Shown here: positions 27,301 to 36,220 of the stretch, one piece after another
How positions within the stretch are numbered: position 1 is the first letter of the stretch
Layout of the letters: the number at the start of each line of letters is the position of its first letter
Source of the DNA: Planctomycetota bacterium
Lineage (GTDB): Bacteria > Planctomycetota > UBA1135 > UBA2386
Length of the DNA: 64,000 nucleotides
Direction of reading: 5' to 3'
Assembly: GCA_020849665.1 (NCBI GenBank)
Contig: JADLFX010000059.1
Coordinates: 84,590-148,589 of the forward strand
The notes under the pieces: generated by a model
Database searches by the model: none
What the model saw: only the letters and a program-made list of their open reading frames with translations
Told to the model about the DNA's origin: nothing
Program-made: the position numbers and the translations under genes

Positions 27301-27335
27301 AGAAAAACGGCCATGTCCGTCTCCGGACATGGCCG
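27301..27335 (-). terminator. Rho-independent terminator
   Basis: A perfect 12-bp inverted repeat (CGGCCATGTCCG at 27308-27319 and CGGACATGGCCG at 27324-27335) has a 4-base loop. On the minus strand it is followed by TTTTTC (27301-27307 region). It lies about 70 bp beyond the stop of the gene at 27403-27855 and would end its transcript before the HD gene. It is the clearest intrinsic terminator in the window. Confidence 0.9.
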
Positions 27336-27402
27336 CGCACACACAACAGAGAGAACACTCCCCGTAACCGGTGGTCCAGACCGGTCGCGGAGACCAGGCC
27401 GG

Positions 27403-27855
27403 TCAGCCCCTGCCCCGGTACGTGACCTGGCGCGAGAGCTCCCGGCTGGTTCGGTTGTCCATCAGCTTGGCGGTGATCTCGAGCACGCCCTCCTTGGCCG
27501 GCTTCACCGCGAGGTCGACGCGCAGCTCGGCGCGTTCGGGGTCGCCGTTCTCGGGCAGCACGCTGCCGTCGAGCGCCGCGACCTGATCGAAGGGGAACGC
27601 GCCCAGGGCGGAGAGCGTCTCCTGCACCAGCGCCGCGCCGCGCTCCTGGCGCAGCACCTCGTCGGTGCCGAGCCAGCGCGCGCCCAGCAGTCCGCCTGCC
27701 GCGAACGCCACCGTGGTGAAGAGCGACGCGAGCAGCACCCGGCGCAGCTTGCGCCCGCCTGGGTCGCGCCCGGCCTCCTCGGGCAGCAGCATGGTGCCGT
27801 AGCGGCCCGAGATCGGGCGGGAACGTGGACTGGTTTCTGGCGTGTCTTGGACCAC
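27403..27855 (-). CDS. Small single-membrane-span protein, minor-pilin-like
   Basis: 150 residues from GTG 27855. A basic N-terminus is followed by one membrane segment (RRVLLASLFTTVAFAAGGLLG) at about residues 38-58 and a soluble C-terminal domain (QETLSALGAFPFDQVAALDGS). The helix followed by a PFDQ-type segment recalls minor pilins such as PilV, but no prepilin cleavage site (GF-x3-E) is present, so a pilin assignment is not supported. The start is uncertain; an ATG further in (MLLPEEAG) is possible. An intrinsic terminator follows the gene. Confidence 0.5.
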   Translation of the reverse strand: MVQDTPETSPRSRPISGRYGTMLLPEEAGRDPGGRKLRRVLLASLFTTVAFAAGGLLGARWLGTDEVLRQERGAALVQETLSALGAFPFDQVAALDGSVLPENGDPERAELRVDLAVKPAKEGVLEITAKLMDNRTSRELSRQVTYRGRG

Positions 27856-28044
27856 CGGACTCTCCCCCTGGTCGTGCTGTCGTTCTTCCCGACGGGAAGT
27901 CTACGAGTGTCGGAGGAGTCGGCAACTCGACGCGCCCGGGGTGCGAGCGCGGCGTATCGCCCCACGCCATGGCAGCGGACCGCCGGCGCGGGTCCCACTT
28001 CCGGACTCCCGCGACGCCGGGCCCGCCGGGTCGCGGCGGATGTG

Positions 28045-29589
28045 CTAGGGCCGGCCGGCGAGCACCACGTCCACCGGCCCGGCGACCGGCAGGCTGGCGC
28101 ACTCGGCGAGCGGCGCCTCCACGCCCTCGACGAGCGCCCGCACGCGCACCACGCAGGGCTCGCGCAGGGGCAGGGTGAGCGGGTCGCCACCGCTCCACGC
28201 GAACCAAGGACGCAGCGTACGGCCCCGGTCCACCACGCGGACCAGCCAGCGCCGGCCGCCCGGTAGCGCCAGCCGCAGCCCGGGCTCGCCGGCGACGGCG
28301 GCCGCGGGATGCAGCACGAACTCGCGCGCCACTTCGCCGGCGCTGGCGGCCACGGTCACCTCCTGCACGCCAAGGCCCGCGGCCAGGACGCGCACGCCGC
28401 TCTGACGGCGGCCCGGCAGCGCGATCCGGTAGCGCCCTTCGGCGTCGCTGCGCGCGAACGCGCCGGCCCGCAGGTAGGCCTCGGGCGGCAGCAGCCAGCC
28501 GGCGCGCCCGCTCACCACGGCCTCGCCCTCGCCGGCCGCGACCACGAGCGCATCGCGCAGCGGCGCGCCATCGGCGCTGCGGATCACGCCGTGCAGCACC
28601 GCGCTGGCGTGCCCGCGCACGGCCACCTCAGCAGAGCGGCCCGCACGTACGCGGAACGCGACCGGCGCCGGTGCGGGGCGCAGGGGATCCACGATCCAGG
28701 CCTCCAGGTCGGCATCGATGGGCAGGCCGTCGACCACCACCTCGTCCCCCTCGCCCAGCGGCCAGCCGCCGCGCAGGGCCTGGAGGTGGAAGGGATGGTG
28801 CAGCAGCGCGCTGGAGTTCTCGCCCCGGCCAGGGAGCAGGTAGAGGCGCGCCACCGCCCCGGCCACCCGCGGCGCCAGGAACCGCACGCGGGCGCGGCCG
28901 CCGCGTTCGAGGACGAAGCGGAGCGGCGCGGACCCGGCGGGCAACCCGATCGTCGCCGCATGGCCGGCATGGCCCGCGGCCTCCACCGCCACGGGAACGT
29001 CGCGCCCCGCCGAACCCGGCACCGCGGCGAACGCGAACTCGCCCGCGGCATCGGTGGTCGTCTCGGCGCCCGCCAGCCACACCCTCGCGCCCGCGACCGC
29101 GCGCCCCTGCGGGTCCTGCACGCGCCCGGTGCATGCGGCCGGGGCCAGGAGCGCGATCTCGGCGGGGACCTCGCCGGGGGACGCCGCATGCACGACGCGA
29201 TACAGCACGCTGCCGTCGGCCAGACGCAGGCGCGCGAGCGAGGGCCCGACCAGCGCCACGCCCGGCGCCGCGGCCGGGCCCGCGACCCACTCGACCTCGG
29301 CGGGCACCGGCACGCCGGCGCGGGTGACGCGCACGCCCCGGCTGGGCGCCTGGCCAGGCGCGAGCCGGGCGAGGGGCTCGATCTCGAGGGTCAGGCGCAG
29401 AACGCCGCCCGCCGCATCGGGCGCGGCGGCGGCTTCGGGCCGCGCGGCCCCTGGCTCGCCGGCCAGGACCTCGGGCAGCAGGAACGGGGAGTCCCCAGAC
29501 GCCTCGGTGGCGATGGCCAGATAGCCGGCGATGGCGGCGAGACCGCACGCCACCCCCAGCAGGAGGAAGGGGGACCTGGAAGGGGACAT
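28045..29589 (-). CDS. Membrane-anchored protein with carboxypeptidase-regulatory-like repeats
   Basis: 514 residues from ATG 29589. An N-terminal anchor (FLLLGVACGLAAIAGYLAIA) precedes several beta-sandwich segments of the carboxypeptidase regulatory-like type: GRVQDPQGRAVAGARVWLAG with TTTDAAGEFAFAAVPG near residue 160, and GVIRSADGAPLRDALVVAAG with ARSDAEGRYRIALPG near residue 335. No catalytic domain is recognised, so it is probably structural or binding at the cell surface. It is divergent from the glycosyltransferase cluster across a 119-bp gap. Confidence 0.7.
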   Translation of the reverse strand: MSPSRSPFLLLGVACGLAAIAGYLAIATEASGDSPFLLPEVLAGEPGAARPEAAAAPDAAGGVLRLTLEIEPLARLAPGQAPSRGVRVTRAGVPVPAEVEWVAGPAAAPGVALVGPSLARLRLADGSVLYRVVHAASPGEVPAEIALLAPAACTGRVQDPQGRAVAGARVWLAGAETTTDAAGEFAFAAVPGSAGRDVPVAVEAAGHAGHAATIGLPAGSAPLRFVLERGGRARVRFLAPRVAGAVARLYLLPGRGENSSALLHHPFHLQALRGGWPLGEGDEVVVDGLPIDADLEAWIVDPLRPAPAPVAFRVRAGRSAEVAVRGHASAVLHGVIRSADGAPLRDALVVAAGEGEAVVSGRAGWLLPPEAYLRAGAFARSDAEGRYRIALPGRRQSGVRVLAAGLGVQEVTVAASAGEVAREFVLHPAAAVAGEPGLRLALPGGRRWLVRVVDRGRTLRPWFAWSGGDPLTLPLREPCVVRVRALVEGVEAPLAECASLPVAGPVDVVLAGRP

Positions 29590-29708
29590 CCGTTGGAGCG
29601 GAGAAGAGTAGCCCCGGGCGGCGGGCGAGGTCACGGCAGCCACCCGCGCCGGGAAGCCGCCACGCCGGCGCTCCGTCCCCGGCGCCCACCCCCTATTCTT
29701 CCCGGATC

Positions 29709-30800
29709 GTGCCCACCCTCGCCGTGGCCCTCGACTACCGGCCCGCGCTGCTTTCCCGCGGTGGCATCGCGCGGGCAACGCGGGAACTCGCGGCGGGGCT
29801 GGCGGCGGCCGGCGAGATCGACCTGCACCTGCTGGGCCACAGCCTCGCGCGCGCCAGGGTCGCCGCCCGGATCCCCTGCGGGGCGCGGCTGCACCGGCTT
29901 CCCATCCCGGGACGGCTGCTGCCCCTCCTGGCGCGCGTCGGCCTCCCGGCGGAACGCCTCGCCGGGCGGGCGCGGGTGGTGCATTGGACGGACTACGTCC
30001 AGCCGCCGGTGGGGCGCGCCGGGGTGCTGCTCACGGTGCACGACACGGCCTTCGCCGAAGACCCCGCGTTCCACGGCGCGGAGAGCGCCGCCCTCCTGGC
30101 CCGCACCCGCGCCGCGGCGCGGCGCGCCTCCCTCGTGGTCACCCCGACCGAGGCCAGCGCCGCCGCGGCCATGGCGCATCTCGGGGTGGCGCGCGGGCGG
30201 GTGCGCGTGGTGCCGTTCGGCGCCGACCACGTCCCGGCGCCGGCCGACTCGCCGCCACCCCTGGGCGGGAGGCCGTACTTCGTGACGGTCGGGACGATCG
30301 AGCCGCGCAAGAACCACGAGCGCCTGCTGGCGGCGCATGCCGCGCTCGGCCCCGCGGCCCCGCTGCTCGTGGCGATCGGCGCGCCGGGCTGGGAATGCGG
30401 CCGGGCCGTGGCCGCGCTGCGCGCCGCGCAGGCCGCGGGCCGGGTGCTCTGGCTGCGGCGCGCCGCGGACGCCGAGGTGTGGCGGTATCTCGCCCACGCC
30501 CGGGCCCTGGCCTATCCCTCGCTCCTGGAAGGCTTCGGCTTCCCGCCGCTCGAGGCCTTGCGCCTGGGCACCCCGGTGCTCGCCGGCGACGTGCCGGCGC
30601 TGCGCGAGGTGCTGGGCGGACACGCGCGCTTCTGCGACCCGCGCGACGTCGAGGCGATCCGGAGCGCCCTGGCCGAACTCGCCGAGGGCGGGGCCGCGCT
30701 TCGCTCCAGGGTGGCGGCCGGCCGCGCCTGGGCGCAGCGCTACACGTGGCGGCGCTGCGCGCAGCAGCACGCCGCGCTCTACGCCGAGGTGGCGGCATGA
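29709..30800 (+). CDS. GT4-family glycosyltransferase (first of three)
   Basis: 363 residues from GTG 29709. It is a GT-B fold enzyme. The N-domain starts LAVALDYRPALLSRGGIARATREL. The C-domain has VTVGTIEPRKNHERLLAAH near residue 195 and the nucleotide-sugar-binding block YPSLLEGFGFPPLEALRLGTP near residue 270 (E-x7-E). It transfers a sugar from a nucleotide donor to a growing glycan at the cytoplasmic face. The stop overlaps the next gene by 4 bp (ATGA). Confidence 0.9.
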   Translation: MPTLAVALDYRPALLSRGGIARATRELAAGLAAAGEIDLHLLGHSLARARVAARIPCGARLHRLPIPGRLLPLLARVGLPAERLAGRARVVHWTDYVQPPVGRAGVLLTVHDTAFAEDPAFHGAESAALLARTRAAARRASLVVTPTEASAAAAMAHLGVARGRVRVVPFGADHVPAPADSPPPLGGRPYFVTVGTIEPRKNHERLLAAHAALGPAAPLLVAIGAPGWECGRAVAALRAAQAAGRVLWLRRAADAEVWRYLAHARALAYPSLLEGFGFPPLEALRLGTPVLAGDVPALREVLGGHARFCDPRDVEAIRSALAELAEGGAALRSRVAAGRAWAQRYTWRRCAQQHAALYAEVAA

Positions 30801-31804
30801 CCGCGCCCTTGGTGTTCGACGGCACGATCCTGGGCCGGGGCCGCATCACCGGCGTGGGCCGTTCATTCCTCAACGCCCTCGCCGCCTACGCGCCGCACGC
30901 GGGGCGCTCCTGCGTGCTCCTGCTGCCCGCACGCGCGGAGGACCCGCGGATCGAGGGCGTGCACGTGGTGCACGCCGAGCTCGGCGGCCTGAGCCGGCAG
31001 CTGGTGCTGCCGCAGCTCCTGCACCGGCTCGGGGCGGCGCTCCTGCACGCGCCGATGGCGGCGATCCCCCTGCGCGCGCCCTGCCCGGTGATCGCCACGT
31101 TGCACGACCTGCCCTGGCTGCACGTCCTGCCCAAGGGCGAACCCGGGCGCGGCGTGCGCCACCGTCTGGTGGCGCGGCTCGCGCTGCGCCGCGCGGCGCG
31201 AGTGCTGGTCCCCTCGCTCGCGACGCGCGCGGACATCGAGCGCTGGGCGGGGCCGCGCGCCGCGGCGCGCGTGGTGGTGGTGCCCCACACGACGCCCCTG
31301 CCGGCGAGCGCGGCGGATCCGGGCCGGCTCACCGGACCCTTCCTGGTGCTCGGCGACGATCGGCCGCGCAAGAACCTGGAACGCGTGGTCGCGGCGCACG
31401 CGCGCGCCCAGACCCAGGACCCCACCCTGCCCGCGCTGCAGATCGCGGGGCCGCGCCGCGGCTACCTGAACGAGGCCGAGAAGACGCTGGCGCTGCGCCA
31501 GGCGCGGGCCGTGCTGCATCTCTCGCTCCTGGAGGGCTTCGGCCTCCCGGTGCTGGAAGCGATGGCCCACGGCGTGCCCGTGGTGTGCAGCGACATCGGC
31601 GCGCTGCGCGAGCTGGCCGACGACGCGGCGCTGCTCGTGGACCCCACCGACCGGGATGCGATGGCCTCGGCGCTGCTGCGCATCCACCGGGACGCCGAGC
31701 TGCGCACCCGACTGGCAACGGCCGGGCGGGCGCGCGCGGCCGCGTACGCCCCGGCACGCACGGTGGAGGCCTGGCAGCAGGTGCACGGGGAGCTCCTGCG
31801 TTGA
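30797..31804 (+). CDS. GT4-family glycosyltransferase (second of three)
   Basis: 335 residues from ATG 30797, overlapping the previous stop. The N-domain starts LVFDGTILGRGRITGVGRSF and includes ATLHDLPWLHVLPKG. The C-domain has LVLGDDRPRKNLERVV and the donor-binding block LSLLEGFGLPVLEAMAHGVP. It is shorter than its neighbours (335 against about 360 residues), with a compact acceptor region. Its 3' end overlaps the third gene by 4 bp. Confidence 0.9.
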   Translation: MTAPLVFDGTILGRGRITGVGRSFLNALAAYAPHAGRSCVLLLPARAEDPRIEGVHVVHAELGGLSRQLVLPQLLHRLGAALLHAPMAAIPLRAPCPVIATLHDLPWLHVLPKGEPGRGVRHRLVARLALRRAARVLVPSLATRADIERWAGPRAAARVVVVPHTTPLPASAADPGRLTGPFLVLGDDRPRKNLERVVAAHARAQTQDPTLPALQIAGPRRGYLNEAEKTLALRQARAVLHLSLLEGFGLPVLEAMAHGVPVVCSDIGALRELADDAALLVDPTDRDAMASALLRIHRDAELRTRLATAGRARAAAYAPARTVEAWQQVHGELLR

Positions 31805-32880
31805 CCCTGCGGATCGCCGTCTCGGGCCTGGCCTGCGACGCGCGCGCGAGCGGAGTCCGGGCCCGGCTCCTGGGCTGGCTGCGGGAGCTGGCCCCGATGC
31901 TGGCCGGCGGGGAGGAGGTGAGCCTGCTCTGGAGCGCATCCGTGCCGCTGCCCGACCTGCCGCCCGCGATCGCACCGGTGCTCCTGCCGATCCCGCCCGC
32001 GCCGGCCTGGCGGCGCGCCCTGGGCGAGTGGCATGGCGTCGGCCGGGCGCTCGCGGAGCGCGGCGTGGACCTCCTCGACCAGGGCCACCTGCCGCTCGTC
32101 GCGCCCAGGAACGTGGGCGTGGTCCTCACGGTGCACGACCTGCGCGACCTCGGGCCGTTCCGCCGCCGGCCGCGCTGGCTGGCGCGCGCGGTCCTGATGC
32201 ACGCGCTGCGCCGGGCCCGCTGCGTCGTCGTGCCCAGCGCGACCACGGCGCAGGGCGTGCGTGCCCTGGGCGTGGACCCGGCGCGGCTGCAGGTCGTGCC
32301 CAACGCCGTGCCGCGCGAGCTCGCCGGGGTCGTGCGCGAGACGCCGCGCCACTTCCTGCACGTCGGTCATCTCGAGGCGCGCAAGAACCTGGGCATGCTG
32401 CTGGAGGCCTACGCCCGCCTGCGGGCCGTGGCTCCTGCCGCGCCGCCGCTGGTCCTGGCCGGCCACGACGCGGGGGCGGGCCCGGCACTGCGCGCCCGGA
32501 GCCAGCGCCTCGGGATCGCGGAGCGGGTGACGCTGCCGGGGGCCGTGCCCCCCGCGGCGCTGCGGGAGCTCTACGCGGGGGCCGCGGCGGTGTGCGTGCC
32601 GTCGCACGAGGAAGGCCACGGGATGGCGGCGCTCGAGGGCCTCGCCGCGGGGGCTCCGGTCCTGGTGAGCGAGTGCGGCGCGCTGCCCGAAACGGTCGGG
32701 GAGCACGGCACCGTGCTGCCGCCCGACGACCCGGCGGCATGGGCGCTGGCCTTGCGTGCCGCCCTCCTGGACCGCGACCCGCGGCGCGCGGCGGCACGCC
32801 GCGCGTTCGCCACCCGCTTCACGTGGCACGATGCCGCGGCGCGCATCCTCGCGCTGTGGCGCGGCGTCAGCCGCGGGTGA
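31801..32880 (+). CDS. GT4-family glycosyltransferase (third of three)
   Basis: 359 residues from TTG 31801, which overlaps the previous stop as TTGA. The rare start is supported because it gives 4-bp coupling like its partner and places LRIAVSGLACDARASGVRAR at the N-terminus. It has LTVHDLRDLGPF, the hinge FLHVGHLEARKNLGMLLEA, and the donor block VPSHEEGHGMAALEGLAAGAP. With the two preceding genes it forms a coupled module that should add three consecutive sugars to one oligosaccharide. Its 3' end overlaps the convergent FHA gene by 14 bp. Confidence 0.88.
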   Translation: MTLRIAVSGLACDARASGVRARLLGWLRELAPMLAGGEEVSLLWSASVPLPDLPPAIAPVLLPIPPAPAWRRALGEWHGVGRALAERGVDLLDQGHLPLVAPRNVGVVLTVHDLRDLGPFRRRPRWLARAVLMHALRRARCVVVPSATTAQGVRALGVDPARLQVVPNAVPRELAGVVRETPRHFLHVGHLEARKNLGMLLEAYARLRAVAPAAPPLVLAGHDAGAGPALRARSQRLGIAERVTLPGAVPPAALRELYAGAAAVCVPSHEEGHGMAALEGLAAGAPVLVSECGALPETVGEHGTVLPPDDPAAWALALRAALLDRDPRRAAARRAFATRFTWHDAAARILALWRGVSRG

Positions 32881-33520
32881 GCGTCATCGCCAGATAGGCC
32901 AGTCCGGCGGCGAGCGCCACGCCGCCGAGGATCGCCAGCCAGCGCAACCCGCCGCCCATCTGGGCCACGTCGTCGCGCAGCCCGCCGCCCTTGTCGTCCT
33001 TGCGGGAGAACTGCAGGATGCCGCCGACCCTTCCGCCCTGGGCCGCCGGGGCACGCGCAGGGCCCGGCGCGGGCGGCGCGGCCCTGGCCGGCGCGGCCGC
33101 CGGGGCGGGGGGCGGCGGCGTCTGGGCGCGCACCTCGACGACCTCGTCCTCGAACTCCAGCACCTCGAACGCGTCACGAGGCTGGGATGGCGCCGGTCCC
33201 GCAGGCGGCCGCGGCGCGTCCGGCCTGCCGGGCGCCGGCGCGGGCGCCGGTTCGCGGTACACCAGCACCGTGGTGCCGAAGGTCAGCTCGTCGCCGTCGC
33301 GGACCACGCGGCGCTGTACCGGATGACCGTTCAGCAGCGTGCCGTTGGCGCTCCCCAGGTCCTCGATCTCCACCACCGATCCGGTCACGACGAAGCGCGC
33401 ATGCCGGCGCGACACCTTGGCGTCGTCGACGTGGATCGGGCAGCCAGCCACCCGACCCACGATCGCATCGTGGGTGACGGGAACGCGGCGGCCGTCGTGG
33501 TGCACCAGGAATCCGGTCAC
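32867..33520 (-). CDS. FHA-domain protein with C-terminal membrane anchor
   Basis: 217 residues. Residues 1-90 are an FHA domain with the phosphothreonine-binding residues: IVGRVAGCPIHVDDAKVSRR, then HARFVV and DLGSANGTLLNG (Gly-Arg, Ser-Arg-Arg-His and Asn-Gly-Thr). A Pro/Ala-rich linker follows at about residues 92-165, and a C-terminal membrane segment (WLAILGGVALAAGLAYLAMTL) makes it tail-anchored with the FHA domain in the cytoplasm. FHA domains bind phosphorylated threonines, so a Ser/Thr kinase partner elsewhere is expected. It is divergent from the ABC operon with only a few tens of bases between starts. Confidence 0.88.
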   Translation of the reverse strand: MTGFLVHHDGRRVPVTHDAIVGRVAGCPIHVDDAKVSRRHARFVVTGSVVEIEDLGSANGTLLNGHPVQRRVVRDGDELTFGTTVLVYREPAPAPAPGRPDAPRPPAGPAPSQPRDAFEVLEFEDEVVEVRAQTPPPPAPAAAPARAAPPAPGPARAPAAQGGRVGGILQFSRKDDKGGGLRDDVAQMGGGLRWLAILGGVALAAGLAYLAMTLTRG

Positions 33521-33558
33521 GGGGTTTGGCGGCGGCGCACGATACCATCGCCGCTCGC

Positions 33559-34404
33559 GTGGACGGCCCGGCGATCTCGGTCGAAGACCTGCACCTGAGC
33601 TACGGCAGTGGATGGCTGCGTCCGCGGCTCGCCGCGCTGCGCGGCGTCACCCTGGCCCTGGGCGCCGGCGAGATCGTCGCGGTGCTCGGGCCCAACGGCT
33701 CCGGCAAGTCGACCCTCTTCAAGGTGCTGGCCGGAATCCTGGATCCGGAGACGGGACGTGCCAGGGTGCTGGGCCGCGACCCGCGCGCGCCCGGACTCGT
33801 GACGCAGGTCGGCTACCAGCCCGAGGGTGCCCTGCCCTACCCGCACCACACGGCACTCGACCTGCTGCTCCACATGGCGCACCACCTGGGCGTGCCGCCC
33901 GCCGCGGCTCGCACCCAGGCCGCGACCCTGCTGGCGCGCGTCGGCCTCGCATCCGCGGCGGGACGCCGGGTGGCGGCGCTCAGCACGGGAATGGCGCGGC
34001 GCCTGGGCTTCGCCGTGGCGCTGCTGGGCACGCCGCGGGTCCTGCTCCTGGACGAGCCGACGGCGGGCCTGGATCCGCTCGGCTCGCTGCTGGTCATGGA
34101 CGCCCTGCGCAGCCTCGCCGCCGAGGGCGTGGCGATCCTGCTGGCCTCGCACCAGCTGGAGGAGGTCGAACAGACCTGCGCGCGGGTGATCCTGCTCCAC
34201 GAGGGCAGGGTGCAGGCCGAGGGCACGCTCGACGCCCTGCTGGGCACCGGCGACGACCTCATGGTGTTCCGCGGGCTCGATGCCGGCGGCCTCGCCCGGA
34301 TCCGGGATACGGCCGCCGCGGCGGGCGGAGCGGTGGTGCGCGAGGGACGCGAGCGCGCGCACCTGTTCGCGCTCTTCCGCCGACTCGCGCGGGAGGACGC
34401 GTGA
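33559..34404 (+). CDS. ABC transporter ATP-binding protein
   Basis: 281 residues from GTG 33559; TTG 33526 would add 11 residues. Walker A is GPNGSGKS near residue 45, the signature is LSTGMARRLGFAVAL near residue 145 (a degenerate LSGGQ), Walker B is VLLLDEPTAGLDP, and the H-loop is LASHQLEE. It is an ABC-2-type exporter ATPase. It overlaps the downstream membrane gene (GTGA), which is likely its membrane partner. Confidence 0.9.
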   Translation: MDGPAISVEDLHLSYGSGWLRPRLAALRGVTLALGAGEIVAVLGPNGSGKSTLFKVLAGILDPETGRARVLGRDPRAPGLVTQVGYQPEGALPYPHHTALDLLLHMAHHLGVPPAAARTQAATLLARVGLASAAGRRVAALSTGMARRLGFAVALLGTPRVLLLDEPTAGLDPLGSLLVMDALRSLAAEGVAILLASHQLEEVEQTCARVILLHEGRVQAEGTLDALLGTGDDLMVFRGLDAGGLARIRDTAAAAGGAVVREGRERAHLFALFRRLAREDA

Positions 34405-35432
34405 CGCCGGGCGCGCGGATCGCCCTGCGCGTCGCGCGCGGACTCGCGCCAGCCAACGCCCTGGCCCTGGCGCTGGCGGCGGCGCTGGTGGCGTGGGTCC
34501 CCGTCCTGCCCGGCGGAGGCGAAGGGCCCGAGCGCGCCGCGGCCTGGCTCCTGCACGTGCCGGCCTTCCTGCTGGTGGCCACTGCCCTGGCGCTCACGGT
34601 CGAGGCGTGGCCGCTGCTCGGGCGCGGCAGGCCCGGCGCCCTCTGGCTCGCGCGGCTGCCCCTGCGTCCCTGGCAGGGCTGCGGCGCCGCCGCGCTCGGC
34701 GGCCTCGCCGCGCTGGCCGCGCACCTCGCCGTCCTCGGCGCCGGCTTCGCCCTGCTCGCCGCCGCCGCCGGCCTCTCGCTGCCGCAGCCCCGCCTGCACG
34801 TCGCCTACGCGCCCGAGGGAACGCGCACGGTGCTCGCCGCGGACCGGCCGGAGCTGGTCCTGCGCGCGCGCGTGGCGGCGCCGGTCACCGAGGTGCGGCT
34901 GCGCGTGCGCGTCCTCTCCGTGCCCGGCACCGCGTACGCGCCCGCGCGCCTCGAGTTGCGCGCCGCAGGCCTGCCCGCCGTGGCGATCGAGGCGCGCGGT
35001 TCGTTCGAGCCGGCGCGCGTGGCGCTGCCCGGTGCGCGGCCCTGGCCGGAACTCACCCTGCGCCATGCCGGCGGGGCGCCCGTGCACCTGGACGACGACT
35101 CGTTGCGCGGCCTGGGTGGCCCGTGCGGCACCGCGGGCGCCAACGCGGCGCTCGCGGCGCTCGCCTGGCTCGCGCCGGGGACGATCGTGGCCGCGTTCCT
35201 GGTCCTGGCCCGCGGCGTGGTCGCACGCGGCCTCCTCGAAGCCCTTGCCCCGGCCCTGCTCCTGCTCCTCGCCCTCGCCGCCGCGGGGCCGGCCGCGGCG
35301 GCGGTCGAGGCACTCGCCGACGGACGTTGGCTCGGCAGCGGCGACCTCCTGCCCGCCGCGCTGCCATCGCTCGGCGCCGCCGCTTCGGCCATGATCCTGG
35401 CTCTCCTACCGCTGGCACGGAATCGAGGCTGA
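34401..35432 (+). CDS. Polytopic membrane protein, probable ABC exporter partner
   Basis: 343 residues from GTG 34401, overlapping the ATPase stop. About six hydrophobic segments (NALALALAAALVAWVPVLPG, LLHVPAFLLVATALALTV, LGGLAALAAHLAVLGAGFAL, LAPGTIVAAFLVLARGVVA, LLLLLALAAAGPAAA, ASAMILALLPLA) flank a non-membrane domain at about residues 125-235. The domain arrangement is unlike a standard ABC-2 permease, so the assignment to permease rests on operon position. Confidence 0.65.
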   Translation: MTPGARIALRVARGLAPANALALALAAALVAWVPVLPGGGEGPERAAAWLLHVPAFLLVATALALTVEAWPLLGRGRPGALWLARLPLRPWQGCGAAALGGLAALAAHLAVLGAGFALLAAAAGLSLPQPRLHVAYAPEGTRTVLAADRPELVLRARVAAPVTEVRLRVRVLSVPGTAYAPARLELRAAGLPAVAIEARGSFEPARVALPGARPWPELTLRHAGGAPVHLDDDSLRGLGGPCGTAGANAALAALAWLAPGTIVAAFLVLARGVVARGLLEALAPALLLLLALAAAGPAAAAVEALADGRWLGSGDLLPAALPSLGAAASAMILALLPLARNRG

Positions 35433-36214
35433 TGCGGCTTCCCCTCCTGCTCCTGGCATGCGGCCTCTACGGCCTGGGCGCCCTTGCCGCCCCCCCCGGC
35501 GCCGGCGCCGCCGCCGATCGCGTGCGCGATCTGGCCAGGCCCTGGGTGATGCCGGTGCTGTGGGCCCGTGCCGAGGCCGCCCAGCGCGCCGGCACCATGG
35601 CCGAGGCGGTGACCCAGGGCCGGCTCTTGCTGCGGCTGTGGCCGGACTGGGCCGAGGGCCACGTCCTGTTCGCGTCCCGGCTGGCGTTCGAGGCGTCCCT
35701 CGCCGAGCGCGACCCCGGACTGGCGCTGGACCGCCTCCAGGCCGGTCTCGCCCTCCTCGACGAGGCGCTGGCGGCCTGCCGGCGGGAACCCGCCGAGATC
35801 CTGGTGGCGATGGCCTCGTTCGCCGAGATCCGCGCGCGGCAGGATCCCGCCCTGGCCCGGGCCTTTGCGGCGCGGCTGGGCGTGAGCGCCGAGGCCTACG
35901 CCGACGCCTGCCTCGCGCGCGCCGAGGCCGTGGAGCCGCGCGTCACGGTCGCCGAGCGGCGCGCCTACCTCGCGGCGCGGCTGATCGGGGCGTGGCTGCG
36001 CGCCGGCGCGGTGGGCGAGGCCCGGGCCACGCTGGCGCTCGCCGACCAGCGCCTCGCCGGCGTGCGCGACCAGGAGAACGCCGCGGCCTGGCGCGCGGCG
36101 CTGCGCCGCCTCGACGCGAGCCTGGCCGGCCGCTCGCAGGAGACGCTCTCCGACCTGGCCCGCGATCCGCACCTCGCCGAGATCCTCGCGCCGGTGCTGG
36201 CGGCACCGAGGTAG
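35432..36214 (+). CDS. Helical-repeat protein with signal peptide, in ABC operon
   Basis: 260 residues from ATG 35432, which overlaps the previous stop by 1 bp. A signal peptide or anchor (MRLPLLLLACGLYGLGALAA) is followed by an all-helical body, rich in Ala/Leu/Arg, with TPR-like segments (AEAVTQGRLLLRLWPDWAEG). No enzyme motif is seen. Its tight coupling with the ABC genes suggests an accessory role in export; no specific function is claimed. Confidence 0.6.
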   Translation: MRLPLLLLACGLYGLGALAAPPGAGAAADRVRDLARPWVMPVLWARAEAAQRAGTMAEAVTQGRLLLRLWPDWAEGHVLFASRLAFEASLAERDPGLALDRLQAGLALLDEALAACRREPAEILVAMASFAEIRARQDPALARAFAARLGVSAEAYADACLARAEAVEPRVTVAERRAYLAARLIGAWLRAGAVGEARATLALADQRLAGVRDQENAAAWRAALRRLDASLAGRSQETLSDLARDPHLAEILAPVLAAPR

Positions 36215-36220
36215 GGCCCG

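Noticed and set aside
27403..27855. Assignment as a type IV pilin
   Set aside because: A membrane helix is present but there is no prepilin cleavage motif with Glu at +5.
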